A DNA stretch of 64,000 nt from Streptomyces sp. NBC_01232 (lineage in GTDB: Bacteria > Actinomycetota > Actinomycetes > Streptomycetales > Streptomycetaceae): positions 620,001-684,000 of the forward strand of contig NZ_CP108518.1 in NCBI RefSeq assembly GCF_035989885.1, in the 5' to 3' direction. The notes beneath the pieces were generated by a model. The model was given only the letters and a program-made list of their open reading frames with translations. It ran no database searches and had not been told where the DNA came from. Of this stretch, positions 1 through 8,786 are shown one piece after another. Made by a program: the position numbers and the translations under genes. How positions within the stretch are numbered: the stretch's first letter is position 1; each line of letters opens with the position of its first letter.

Positions 1-1
1 T

Positions 2-430
2 GTGCGGTCGGCCGCCGAGGTGGACCTGCCGGCGCTGCTGGCTCTCTACAGCGAGTTGAACCCCGACGACGCTCCGCTGCCCGAGGCATCCGCAGGCGCC
101 ATCTGGGCAGCCATGTCAAGGCAGCAGGGCCGGACGATCCTGGTGGCTGAAGCGGGCGGCGCCGTGGCAGGGACTGCGGACTGCATCGTCATGCCGAACC
201 TCACGCGCGGCGGTCGGGCCATCTTGTTCGTGGAAAACGTCGTAGTGGCCGCCTCCTTCCAGCGGCAGGGTGTCGGCCGTCAGCTGATGGAGGCTGTTGT
301 CCGACTGGGTGAGTCGGTCGGCTGTTACAAGGTCCAGCTACTGGCGGCAGATGACGCGTACGTTCACACCTTCTACGAAGCATGTGGTTTCAAAGCCCTG
401 GCAGAGGGTTTCCGCCGCTACATCCGATAG
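2..430 (+). CDS. GNAT-family N-acetyltransferase, 5' truncated by the window edge
   Basis: Acyl-CoA-dependent N-acetyltransferase of the GNAT fold; the substrate cannot be told. The conserved core VENVVVAASFQRQGVGRQLM contains the Q-x-x-G-x-G acetyl-CoA pyrophosphate loop, followed by a helix and the usual C-terminal strand region FYEACGFKA. The first visible codon is a GTG, but the protein opens inside what is normally strand 1 (RSAAEVDLPALLALY), so a few residues, including the true start, probably lie before base 1. About 142 residues are visible, close to a minimal GNAT domain. Cytoplasmic, no signal peptide. The downstream gene begins 420 bp later, so it is probably the last gene of its unit. 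Family assignment is firm; physiological role is unknown. Confidence 0.85.
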   Translation: MRSAAEVDLPALLALYSELNPDDAPLPEASAGAIWAAMSRQQGRTILVAEAGGAVAGTADCIVMPNLTRGGRAILFVENVVVAASFQRQGVGRQLMEAVVRLGESVGCYKVQLLAADDAYVHTFYEACGFKALAEGFRRYIR

Positions 431-849
431 GGGCTTCGCCGCTGGACGAGACCTGCCGAGGTGGGGCCGGGATCGTGCTGTCTGCGCGTGCTCCGGACGC
501 GGGCCACGTTCATCCGGCCCGGGGGGGGCACGTCGACTCGTAGCGAGGGCGGTCAGTCCAGGTCCTGCCACGCCCACGCATCTTCGCCCACGTGGCCGAG
601 GAAGCGGGCCGGGCCTCGACGTCCCACCGCCAGCCATGCACGATCTCGGTGAGGTGTCCGCAATGTCATGCGAACTCGGCATGCCGCTGGAGCCGCCCCG
701 CCGTCGGTCACCCGCCTCTGCGGCCGCCTCCCCGTACCGCCCGACGCCGGGCCGGGCAGCGGCGCCGTGTGCGGCATACCGGGGCCCATCGCCACAAGCG
801 TGATCAAGCCATGCTTCCGTCACCCGACCGGCTCATCAGGATCTAGAGT
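431..849. other. Intergenic region, no gene seen
   Basis: GC-rich spacer of about 420 bp with short overlapping open frames in several phases and none with convincing family resemblance or ribosome site. It should carry the promoter of the kinase that follows; I cannot place -35/-10 boxes with confidence. Confidence 0.4.
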
Positions 850-3279
850 GTGCGCGTGACCGAGCAGAATCCCGAACTCATCGCCGGCCGGTACCAGCTG
901 GTCGACCGCATCGGCCAAGGCGGCATGGGCCGGGTCTGGCGCGGCCTTGACCAGCAGCTCTTCGGGCGCGAGGTCGCCGTCAAGGAGATCCTCTTTCCTC
1001 CGGGCATAGAGGACGACGACCGCGCCGCCCTGCTCCGGCGGTTCACCGGCGAGGCCCGTGCAGCAGTCACTCTCAGCCATCCGGGGATCATCACCATCCA
1101 CGATGTCGTCGAGCATCACGGCGCCCCCGTCATCGTCATGGAGCTGATCCGCGGGGAATCCCTGGCCGCCGCCATCCGCAGCCGCGGCCGGCTGCCCGTG
1201 CAGCGGGTGGCCGAGATCGGCGCCGCCGTGCTCGACGCACTGGCCGAGGCGCACGCGGCGCGGATCATCCACCGCGACATCAAGCCGGACAACGTGCTCC
1301 TGACCAAGGACCGCGTCGTCCTCACCGACTTCGGCATCGCCCACCTCGCGGACACCACGACCAAGCTGAGCCACAGCGGGATCGTCATCGGCACACCGCA
1401 GTACATGCCGCCGGAGCAACTGGAAGGCAAACGCCCGACCCCCGCCAACGACCTGTGGGCGCTCGGCGCCACCCTGTACCACGCCGTCGAGGGGCACCCG
1501 CCCTTCGATGCGGAGGGGCTCCACGCCCTGGCCGTGGCCGTCTTCACGCGCCCGCACCGGCCGCCGGTCCACGCGGGCCCGCTGGCGCCCGTGCTGGACG
1601 CGCTCCTCACCAAGGATCCGGCGCAGCGCGTGAGCGCCGCGGAGGCGGCCCGGATGCTCGCCTCGGTACTGAGCCCCTCCGCGCCCCGCGCGGACGAATC
1701 CACCGGGCACGGGACAGGACACGAGGCCGCGCCGACTCCCACGCCCGATCCGCGGGCGACCCCCGTACCGGCACCGGAAGCATCGCCGGAGCAGCACCCT
1801 TCCGCTCCGAGTGCGCCCGAGCAGGCACCAACGGCGGAGACGGCTCCCCGCACCCCCACGGTCCTGGACTCCGGCTCGGCCGCCGACACTCCGCGGCGTC
1901 CGGTGCCGGACCGGCCGACGGCCCCGCCCGCACCCGTACCCGTACCTCCGACCGAGGACCCCGGCACGCTCGTAGCACCGGTCACGACCGGGCACGGCGG
2001 GCGAACGTCCACGCGCCTGCGGGCCCTCCCCCGGCGAACCGTGGTCCTGAGCGCGGCACTGGCCGTACTCGTCACGGGCTCCGTCCTCACCTGGAGCCTC
2101 ACCCGCGACAATGGCGCGCCCCGCGGTGGCGGGGCGGCCGGGAACGGCCCGGCCGGTTCCTCCGTCACGGTGGTGATCGGCGTGGACGCACCGCTCAGCG
2201 GCGGGCTGTCCTCGATGGGCGTCGGTATCAAGAACTCCGCCGAGCTGGCAGCCAGGACCGCCAACGAGACCCGGCACGTTCCCGGCGTGACCTTCGAGAT
2301 CCGGGCCCTGGACGACGGGGCCGACCCCGCCAAGGGCGAGCCCAACGCCGCCCGGTTCGTGTCCGACGAGAAGGTGCTGGGCGTCGTCGGCCCCCTCAAC
2401 TCCGGTGTGGCCAGGACTCTGGTGCCGCCGCTCGCGCGGGCGAACATGGCCGTCGTGTCCCCGAGCAACACGGACCCCGTACTGACGCTGGGCCCGGACT
2501 GGGCCGCGGGTACCACGTCCCGTCCCTACTCCACCTACTTCCGCACCGTCACCACGGACGTCGACCAGGGGCCGTTCGGCGCCCGGCACCTGCACGGCAC
2601 CGCGAAGAAGACCAAGGTCTACGTGGTGGACGACGCGAGCGCCCACGGCACCGCCCTCACCTCCGGTTTCACGGCCGAGTTCACGAAGCTCGGCGGGACC
2701 GTCGTCGGTACCGAGCAGATCGATCCCGCGGAGCGCGCCTTCACGGGCCTCGCCACGAGGGTGCGGTCCTCGGGAGCCGACGCCGTCTACTTCGGCGGCT
2801 ACTACGACGCCGCGGCGCCCCTCTCCCAGCAGCTGAAGCAGGCGGGCGTGAACGTCCCCCTGATGGGCGGCGACGGCATTTTCGACCAGCAGTACCTCAC
2901 GACGAACCCGAAGGCCGAGGGTGACCTCGCGACCAACATCGGCGTGTCCGCCGAGGAGTCGGCCGCCGGGCAGGACTTCCTCGCCCGGTACGGGAATGCG
3001 GGCTACCCGGAGGCCGCGGGCTGGTACGGCCCCTACGCCTACGACGCGACCTGGACCCTGATCGAGGCGGTGAAGGCCGTCGCGACGGCCAACGGCGGCA
3101 CCCTTCCCCCCGACAGCCGGGCGAAGATGCCGCAGGCCGTGACACGGCTCGCCTTCGACGGCGTCACGGGCCGCGTCGCCTTCAACGGGGACGGCGATAC
3201 GGTCAACCGCCGGCTCACGGCGTACACGGTGAAGGACGGCAAGTGGGCGATCGTGACGAGCGGCCCTGCCACCGGCTGA
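850..3279 (+). CDS. Ser/Thr protein kinase fused to a type 1 periplasmic-binding (LivJ-like) sensor domain
   Basis: Predicted transmembrane receptor kinase. Residues about 14-275 are a PknB-type kinase: glycine loop IGQGGMGRVW, VAVK lysine K45, catalytic loop HRDIKPDN with D143, DFG at D160, and GTPQYMPPEQ activation/P+1 region, so it should be active. A Pro/Ala/Thr-rich juxtamembrane linker (about 280-390) leads to one membrane segment near 397-416. The outside part, about 438-809, starts VTVVIGVDAPLSGG and follows the branched-chain-amino-acid/amide-binding pattern (Peripla_BP_6) to the end. The architecture suggests that an extracellular small ligand controls cytoplasmic phosphorylation. 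Start GTG lies just downstream of an A-rich stop-free stretch; an in-frame GTG two codons later is equally possible. Ends convergent, 32 bp from a P450 gene. Ligand and substrates unknown. Confidence 0.93.
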   Translation: MRVTEQNPELIAGRYQLVDRIGQGGMGRVWRGLDQQLFGREVAVKEILFPPGIEDDDRAALLRRFTGEARAAVTLSHPGIITIHDVVEHHGAPVIVMELIRGESLAAAIRSRGRLPVQRVAEIGAAVLDALAEAHAARIIHRDIKPDNVLLTKDRVVLTDFGIAHLADTTTKLSHSGIVIGTPQYMPPEQLEGKRPTPANDLWALGATLYHAVEGHPPFDAEGLHALAVAVFTRPHRPPVHAGPLAPVLDALLTKDPAQRVSAAEAARMLASVLSPSAPRADESTGHGTGHEAAPTPTPDPRATPVPAPEASPEQHPSAPSAPEQAPTAETAPRTPTVLDSGSAADTPRRPVPDRPTAPPAPVPVPPTEDPGTLVAPVTTGHGGRTSTRLRALPRRTVVLSAALAVLVTGSVLTWSLTRDNGAPRGGGAAGNGPAGSSVTVVIGVDAPLSGGLSSMGVGIKNSAELAARTANETRHVPGVTFEIRALDDGADPAKGEPNAARFVSDEKVLGVVGPLNSGVARTLVPPLARANMAVVSPSNTDPVLTLGPDWAAGTTSRPYSTYFRTVTTDVDQGPFGARHLHGTAKKTKVYVVDDASAHGTALTSGFTAEFTKLGGTVVGTEQIDPAERAFTGLATRVRSSGADAVYFGGYYDAAAPLSQQLKQAGVNVPLMGGDGIFDQQYLTTNPKAEGDLATNIGVSAEESAAGQDFLARYGNAGYPEAAGWYGPYAYDATWTLIEAVKAVATANGGTLPPDSRAKMPQAVTRLAFDGVTGRVAFNGDGDTVNRRLTAYTVKDGKWAIVTSGPATG

Positions 3280-3311
3280 CGACTGCCGGGGCGGGGCGGG
3301 CCGGCTGAGGG

Positions 3312-4502
3312 TCAGGCGAGGGTCAGGGGCAGGGCGGTCAGGCCGCGGGTGAGGCGGGTCCGGCGCCAGGTCAGGGATTCCGCGGGGACGGCCAGGCGCA
3401 TGTCCGGGAAGCGCGTCACCAGGGTGCGGAGGGCGATTTCCGCCTCGGCGCGGGCCAGGGGGGCGCCCGGACAGCGGTGGATGCCGTGGCCGAAGGAGAG
3501 GTGGCCGCCGGCATCGCGGTCGAGGTCGAGACGGTGCGGGTCGGGGAACGCCGCCGGGTCGCGGTTCGCCGCCCCTGGGGCGATGAGCACCGGGAAGCCC
3601 GCCGGGATGTCGACCCCGCCGACGCGCAGGTCCTCCGTGCTGTGACGGAAGGTGGCCACGCTCACCGGCGAGTCGAAGCGGAGCAGTTCGTCCAGGGCGC
3701 CGGGGATCAGGTCCGGGTCCCGGCGCAGGCGGTCGAGGGCCTGCGGGTGCCGGAGCAGGGCCAGGACGGCATTGCCGATGAACTGGGTGGTGGTCTCGTG
3801 CCCGGCGACGAGGAGGAGGGCGGCCAGGGAGACGGACTCGTCCCGGTCGAGGCCTCCCTCGTCGCAGTCGCGCAGGAGGGAGTGGAGCGGGCCGTTGCCG
3901 GGGGTGGCGCGGGCCGTGTCGACGAGGTGGGTCAGGTAGTCGCCGATCCGGTGCGACGCGGCGTCGACGCGATCGGTGTCGGTCGCGTCGAAGAGGTCGT
4001 GGGACCAGCCGGCGAGCGCGGCGCGCTCGGATTCCGGCACGCCCAGCAGCTCGCAGACCACGGAGACCGGCAAGGGGACGGCCAGCTCCGCCACCAGGTC
4101 GACCTCCGTGCCGGGTCGCCACGCGCTCATCAGGCCGTCGACGATCCGGGTGATGCAGGGGCGCAGTTCCCGGACGCGTCCGGTGGTGAACAGGGGTGCC
4201 GCCACCCGCCGGTGGCGGGTGTGCGCGGGTGGGTCGCTCGCCAGCATGTTGCGGGAGATCGCCGGGTGCAGGTCACGGTTCGAGGGCCGGTCGGCGAAGA
4301 AGCGGGCCGTGTCCTTGGACAGCCGGGGGTCGGTGAACGCCTTGCGGGCTTCGGGGTGGCCGGTGATCAGGTACGCGTGGTGCCCGCCGGAGCCGGTGGG
4401 GACGCGCCGCACCGGGCAGCCTTCGCGCAGCCGGTCGTAGGTGGGGTAGGGGTCGGCGAAGAAGCGCGGGTCGCGCAGCGGGTCCTGCCGCGGGGCGCTC
4501 AC
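3312..4502 (-). CDS. Cytochrome P450, bacterial class I type
   Basis: Heme-thiolate monooxygenase of 396 residues, the usual length of soluble bacterial P450s that take electrons from ferredoxin. The I-helix has LLLVAGHETTTQF, the K-helix ELLRF supplies ExxR, and the heme loop is FGHGIHRCPGAPLA with the cysteine ligand near residue 344. Start chosen as the GTG at 4502 that overlaps the upstream gene's TGA by four bases (GTGA); the longer frame would only add Arg/Gly-rich sequence from the overlap region. The overlap means translational coupling with the 140-residue protein upstream, so the two products probably work together. No ferredoxin gene is next to it. Substrate unknown. Confidence 0.93.
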   Translation of the reverse strand: MSAPRQDPLRDPRFFADPYPTYDRLREGCPVRRVPTGSGGHHAYLITGHPEARKAFTDPRLSKDTARFFADRPSNRDLHPAISRNMLASDPPAHTRHRRVAAPLFTTGRVRELRPCITRIVDGLMSAWRPGTEVDLVAELAVPLPVSVVCELLGVPESERAALAGWSHDLFDATDTDRVDAASHRIGDYLTHLVDTARATPGNGPLHSLLRDCDEGGLDRDESVSLAALLLVAGHETTTQFIGNAVLALLRHPQALDRLRRDPDLIPGALDELLRFDSPVSVATFRHSTEDLRVGGVDIPAGFPVLIAPGAANRDPAAFPDPHRLDLDRDAGGHLSFGHGIHRCPGAPLARAEAEIALRTLVTRFPDMRLAVPAESLTWRRTRLTRGLTALPLTLA

Positions 4503-4921
4503 GAGGCCGCCCCCGCGTTCTCGCGTACCGGGCCGCGCGCACGGGCGTCCGCCACGAGGAGCAGCCACGCGGTCTGCGCCGCGAGGTCGCCCTTGCGGGA
4601 GCGGGTTCCGGCGGCGGGCGGGGCCTCGTCGCCGTCGAGGAGGAGTCCGGCGCGCTTCGCCTCGACGACCGCGGCGATGACGGCCGCTTCCACCTCGGCG
4701 TCGCCCTCGGGGGTGCCGGCCGTGCCCCGGCTGGCGGCCTCGGCCGCCGCGGCGTCCCGTACGGATGCCTGACGGTACCGGCGCAGGGCCAGGACGCAGT
4801 CGTTGATCTCGACGACCCGACGGTGGAGGTGGTGGTCGAGGTCGCGGGTGCTGAAGCGGTGCGGGAGTCCAAGTGCCTCGACGCGCGCCTCACACGAGGC
4901 GCGCAGCTGCTCAAGGTCCAT
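4499..4921 (-). CDS. Small helical protein coupled to a P450, unknown function
   Basis: Predicted soluble, mostly helical protein of 140 residues (start MDLEQLRASCEARVEAL). It has no signal peptide, membrane segment or family motif that I recognise; the middle (about 60-95) is very Ala/Glu-rich, and the segment RSRKGDLAAQTAWLLLVADA is amphipathic. The ATG at 4921 was chosen because the upstream extension is low-complexity Arg/Pro/Gly, and GAGGA lies just before it. Its stop codon overlaps the GTG of the P450 by four bases. Position and coupling suggest a helper or regulator for the P450, but this is inference only. Confidence 0.7.
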   Translation of the reverse strand: MDLEQLRASCEARVEALGLPHRFSTRDLDHHLHRRVVEINDCVLALRRYRQASVRDAAAAEAASRGTAGTPEGDAEVEAAVIAAVVEAKRAGLLLDGDEAPPAAGTRSRKGDLAAQTAWLLLVADARARGPVRENAGAAS

Positions 4922-5310
4922 GTCCTCACTCTGATGACGCCGGGCGGCCGGGGCCGGGCGCACCTCTCCCTGGAAGCCGGGTACGCGCGCCCCATGTTGG
5001 CATGTCCTCGCCCTCGCTTCGAGGGCGGGGGCGGCCGCGCAGCCGGGGCGGTGTGCGGTCGGGCCCGGCGGCTGCCCCCTGCGCGTGCAGGAAGAATCGG
5101 GACCCGCAAGTCGCCGGAAGTGGGGGCCGGGACGGCTCCGGCAGAGCCTCCACCGCCCTTCGGGGCAGCCTCCGGACCCGGCCGTCGGCCGCGGCCGGAC
5201 CCGGCGCCCACCGGCCCGCTCAGCCCCTCGACAAACAGCCACTGACCTGGCATTTCATGGCATCACTCCTAGGCTGTGGGAAGAGTTGGACACCACCGGA
5301 GGGGGCCCTC
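4922..5310. other. Divergent intergenic region
   Basis: About 390 bp separating the minus-strand P450 unit from the plus-strand GyrB-like gene. Both promoters must lie here. The only less GC-rich patch is about 5235-5290, close to the GyrB-like start. No gene seen. Confidence 0.4.
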
Positions 5311-6489
5311 GTGGACCAGGAGCACATCACGCATGACACCAACCGCGGCCAGGCCATGGGGGAGCTGGAACGCATCCGGAAGCGGCCCGGAATGTACGTC
5401 GGTTCGACGGGCGTGCGCGGCCTGCACGAGATGGTGTTCACCGTGGCCGGCCAGGCCGTCAACGAGGCCCTGGCGGGCCGCGCCCGTGCGGTCGGCGTCT
5501 TCCTCACGCCAGAAGGCGGTGTACGTGTCGTCGTCGACCGGCCGGGAGCCCCGGGCGACGCCGCCGGTGACGCCGAAGGCCCCGACCTCGAAGCCCTACT
5601 GACCCGCATGCCTTCCGGTACGGCGCCCGCCGGCCGCCGTGCCGCTGCCGTGAGCCTGGTGGGCATCGGGCCGGAGCTCCTCACCGCCAACGCGCTGTCC
5701 AGCCGGCTGACGGCCGAGGTGCGCGGCGGCGGGGTCCGCCAGGTCCTGGAGTACGCGCGCGGCGTCGCGGTCACCCCGCGCACGACCGCAGGCCCTGCGG
5801 CCGACAGCGGTACCACCATCACCTTCCGGCCCGACGCCGGCGTCTTCGACGACACGGCCGCGTGCTCGTTCGCCGCGCTGGCCGAACGCTTCAGGGAACT
5901 GGCCTTCCTGAACCGGTCCCTGGACATCTCCCTGACCGACGAACGTCCTCCTGGCGGGTCCCGGTCCGTGCGGTACCTGTACCCGGGCGGGGCGCGGGAC
6001 TTCGTAGCCCTCCTTGACGCGGGGGCAGGGGCGCCCGTTCATCCGGACGTGATCGGGTTCGAACGGGAGGACCCGGGCATGGCGGGCACGGTGGAAGTCG
6101 CGATGCGATGGTCCTCCTCCCCCGTGAACCGGATCCTCGGCTTCGCCAACAGCCGCCCCACCCCCTTCTACGGCGGCACGCACATGGAAGGGTTCCGCAG
6201 AGGGTCGGTCGCCGCGATCAACACCTACGCGCGGCAGCGGGGGCTGCTGACGGCGGCGGATCCCGACCTGGGCTCCGAGCGGATCGAAGAAGGCCTGACG
6301 GCAGTCGTGTCGGTGAAACTGGACCACCCCGAATACTTCGGATCCACGCGCGGCGGGCTGGGCAACACCGAGGTGCTCGAATGCGTCGGCCGGGCCGTCC
6401 GGGAACACCTCGGCAGCTGGCTGGAGGAACACCCGGAGCAGGCCGCGGCGGTCCTCGGCCGGATGCTCGGGCAGGCCCGCACCGGCTGA
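5311..6489 (+). CDS. GyrB/ParE-like pseudo-ATPase, no TOPRIM domain
   Basis: Resembles the N-terminal ATPase plus transducer part of DNA gyrase B (392 residues versus roughly 650-800 for full GyrB) and stops before TOPRIM, so it cannot cleave DNA. Kept landmarks: RIRKRPGMYVGSTGVRGLHEMVF, NEALAG, FRELAFLNRSLDISL, YGGTHMEGFR, EGLTAVVSVKLDHPEY. ATPase residues are lost: by alignment with E. coli GyrB, catalytic Glu42 is Thr44, Asp45 is Gly47, Mg-binding Asn46 is Gln48, adenine-binding Asp73 is Val, and the QTK loop is STR at 345-347. Start GTG at 5311 follows GGAGGGGG and gives the usual GyrB N-terminus; upstream frame is spurious. It may bind gyrase subunits, DNA or a nucleotide without turnover. 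250 bp upstream of the next gene, same strand. Confidence 0.85.
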   Translation: MDQEHITHDTNRGQAMGELERIRKRPGMYVGSTGVRGLHEMVFTVAGQAVNEALAGRARAVGVFLTPEGGVRVVVDRPGAPGDAAGDAEGPDLEALLTRMPSGTAPAGRRAAAVSLVGIGPELLTANALSSRLTAEVRGGGVRQVLEYARGVAVTPRTTAGPAADSGTTITFRPDAGVFDDTAACSFAALAERFRELAFLNRSLDISLTDERPPGGSRSVRYLYPGGARDFVALLDAGAGAPVHPDVIGFEREDPGMAGTVEVAMRWSSSPVNRILGFANSRPTPFYGGTHMEGFRRGSVAAINTYARQRGLLTAADPDLGSERIEEGLTAVVSVKLDHPEYFGSTRGGLGNTEVLECVGRAVREHLGSWLEEHPEQAAAVLGRMLGQARTG

Positions 6490-6739
6490 TCGGCGGACGG
6501 GAGCGCTGCGCCGGCGGCGCGGCCGACGGGAACCGGGCGCAAACCTCGGCCGGCCCGTACCGGACCCCGGCCTCCGCGTCCCTCGTCCGGGTGGTCCGGC
6601 ACACGGGCGCCTACGGGCAGAGGCGTCGAGAGGGCATGATCGGCTGCCCGGGGGCACGAGTGCCGCTGGGCATCGACGGGAGTCCTGTGCCCGGCACGGG
6701 CGTTCCCCGGGGCCGGTTCGCGTTGCTGAGGAGACGGAC

Positions 6740-8356
6740 ATGCGCCTGTTGCTGACGGTCCTGGAGGGCGACGGGATCACGGGGGTCTCCGACCGCGGTC
6801 TGAACTCGGCGCTGGTCAAAGCCCTCGGCGAGCAGAACATGGCGCACAAGCGCCCCCACTTCCTGCTCCCCGGCATCGGGTTGCCGGCCCGGCCGGACGT
6901 GGCGGACCTGGCTCCGGGGCGCTGGCGGCTCGTGCACGACGAGGTCTTCGCGCAGTACGTCGACCTCGACGCGCCGCCGGAGCTGACCATCGCCGCGTTA
7001 CAGGACCGCGCGCTGCGGACGGCCCGGGAGCACGGGCTGACCCTGGTCGCGGAGAACCGGTGCGCCGGCACCGTCGAACGCATCTGGCTGGCCGACCTGT
7101 TCGCCAGCCTCGCACTGGACCCCGGGGCGACGGTGCGGGAATCCGGCCTCGCGGCAGGCGACGTCGTCGTCCTGTGCATCCTGCACACGCAGCAGCGCTC
7201 GTACGCACTGGCGCCCGTGCCGCGTCCGCAGGACATGCAGGCAGTCCTCCACGCCGCGGCGGCGTCGGGCGGTGGACGGCCCGGGCTGTGGGGTGCGCTG
7301 CTCTACACCGACGCCGATGCCGGGCTCGCCCGCTACGTCCGGGAGTACTTCGACGAACTCAATGCCCTGTCAGGTGCCGACCTGCGCATCTTCGTCGTGG
7401 AACGCCCCACGGCATGGCGTACCGCGAAACGGTACTGGCGCGACACCCTCGACCACGAGACGTACCGAACGTTCGCGGCCCTTCGCTGGCTGCGCTGGAA
7501 GCCCTACGAGCGCCACCGCGTCTACGATCTGGCACGCGAGCTGGGCGTGGCCGTCACGCAGCTGCCGTGCCTGGTGCTGTTCCACGACGTCCGCGATCCG
7601 CACAAGGCCGTGTTCCCGCTGACTTCGACCGGTCCCGCCTACCTGCGCCACCTCTTCTCCCGGGTGCACGCCGCGGTCCGTCCCGGCGCTCCGGGGTTCC
7701 GGGCGACGGCCGGGGAGGACGCCACCGGCATCGAGAGCGCCTTCCGCCGGATGCAGGAGGCCTGCCAGGCGGCAGAGCAGTGGCCCGAAGGGACCCCGCA
7801 ACGCGCCGCGGCCCTTGAACGGGCCCGCGAGCTGCTGAAGCGCCCGTCGGACCACTACGACGAGCAGCGCTCCCCCTTCGACCAGGTCCGCGCGCTGCCG
7901 GCCGGTACCCCGGAGGGCTCCGCAGCCTTGGACCGCGTGCGCGCCGCCGCCGCCGACATCAACCGCGAGCTGGGCGAGATCGCCGCCGGCTGCGCCGAGG
8001 AGACCCGCACCATGACGCAGAACAACTTCCACTTCCACGGCCGGACCACGTTCATCAACCAGCCGGTGGACACGGTCATCAGCGATTTCCAGAACGACCA
8101 CCGCACCGGCCCCGGCGCCTCCGAACTGGTCCAGGTGCTGCGGCTGGTGCTGACGAGCCGGGACCTGGCCGACGCCGACCGGCAGGAAGCCGCCGCCCTC
8201 GTCCACGGCGTGGCGGACGACCTGGCCACCGGCGACCCCGACGGCCGGGCACCGACCCGGCTCGAACGGCTGCGCGCCCTGGTGGCGGGCGCGGCCGACA
8301 TCGCGCAGCCGGCCGCTGCGCTGATCACCGCCGTCAGCGGTCTGATGGCGCTGTAG
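6740..8356 (+). CDS. Multi-domain protein of unknown function, possible signalling or conflict effector
   Basis: Cytoplasmic protein of 538 residues with no enzyme motif I can name. Residues 1-155 contain a beta-rich region; the part ending ATVRESGLAAGDVVVLCI looks like the last strands of a ubiquitin-type beta-grasp fold (weak, by eye). About 185-325 is a compact alpha/beta domain with DLRIFVVERPTAW and LPCLVLFHDVRDP. About 335-425 is helical and charged. Near 427-450 there is NNFHFHGRTTFINQPVDTV, a linker style often seen in bacterial signalling/defence proteins before a C-terminal helical bundle, which here ends in an Ala-rich hydrophobic helix. Start ATG follows GAGGAG with good spacing. 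The neighbour upstream, same strand, is the pseudo-GyrB. Function unknown. Confidence 0.85.
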   Translation: MRLLLTVLEGDGITGVSDRGLNSALVKALGEQNMAHKRPHFLLPGIGLPARPDVADLAPGRWRLVHDEVFAQYVDLDAPPELTIAALQDRALRTAREHGLTLVAENRCAGTVERIWLADLFASLALDPGATVRESGLAAGDVVVLCILHTQQRSYALAPVPRPQDMQAVLHAAAASGGGRPGLWGALLYTDADAGLARYVREYFDELNALSGADLRIFVVERPTAWRTAKRYWRDTLDHETYRTFAALRWLRWKPYERHRVYDLARELGVAVTQLPCLVLFHDVRDPHKAVFPLTSTGPAYLRHLFSRVHAAVRPGAPGFRATAGEDATGIESAFRRMQEACQAAEQWPEGTPQRAAALERARELLKRPSDHYDEQRSPFDQVRALPAGTPEGSAALDRVRAAAADINRELGEIAAGCAEETRTMTQNNFHFHGRTTFINQPVDTVISDFQNDHRTGPGASELVQVLRLVLTSRDLADADRQEAAALVHGVADDLATGDPDGRAPTRLERLRALVAGAADIAQPAAALITAVSGLMAL

Positions 8357-8384
8357 CCCTGCGGCTTGATCGTCAGAGCCCGTG

Positions 8385-8416
8385 GAGGGTGCGTACACAC
8401 GCACGTACGCACCCTC
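8385..8416. terminator. Bidirectional hairpin terminator
   Basis: Perfect 12-bp stem (GAGGGTGCGTAC / GTACGCACCCTC) with an 8-nt loop, lying between two convergent genes that end at 8356 and 8453. No long U-tract, as is common in Streptomyces. Confidence 0.75.
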
Positions 8417-8452
8417 GCAGCGGACGGCCGGTCCTCCGCGAGCGGCGGGCTG

Positions 8453-8653
8453 TCAGACGCGCGCCGTCTTCAGGACCGTGAGACCCCTGTCCGCCGCCGA
8501 ATACCCGGCCGGCTCGTTGCCGTCCTTCAGGGCCTGCTTCGCCTTCGCGATGTAGTCCCCGACCTCGTCGCGACGCCTCTGATCGAGCTTCGATTCGACA
8601 TCGGCCCAGATCTGCTCGAGCTGCTGGACCTTCAGGACCAATCCTTCGGACAT
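8453..8653 (-). CDS. Small helical protein of unknown function
   Basis: 66-residue predicted cytoplasmic protein starting MSEGLVLKVQQLEQIWADVE. It is mostly charged helix with Lys/Asp/Glu repeats through KAKQALKDGNE and a short C-terminal tail; no motif is recognised. ATG at 8653 is chosen because GGGGAG sits seven bases upstream; an ATG six codons earlier lacks such a site. Monocistronic between a hairpin and the divergent RNA-ligase-like gene. Codon usage looks normal for the window, which supports a real gene. Confidence 0.65.
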   Translation of the reverse strand: MSEGLVLKVQQLEQIWADVESKLDQRRRDEVGDYIAKAKQALKDGNEPAGYSAADRGLTVLKTARV

Positions 8654-8786
8654 CTGCACTCCCCACAGCATTCGGCACTCAAGGTAGTGATCTTTTCACG
8701 CTCCGCGCCCGATCCGGGCGCGCCGTACCGGCGCGATGCGGTCGCCCCGCCGCGACCGGGCGGCAGAGGTGACACCATGCGATGTC

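Noticed and set aside
820..4122. Very long minus-strand frame (about 1,100 codons) over the kinase gene
   Set aside because: Low-complexity Arg/Pro/Gly product, antisense to a clear kinase; a typical high-GC shadow frame.
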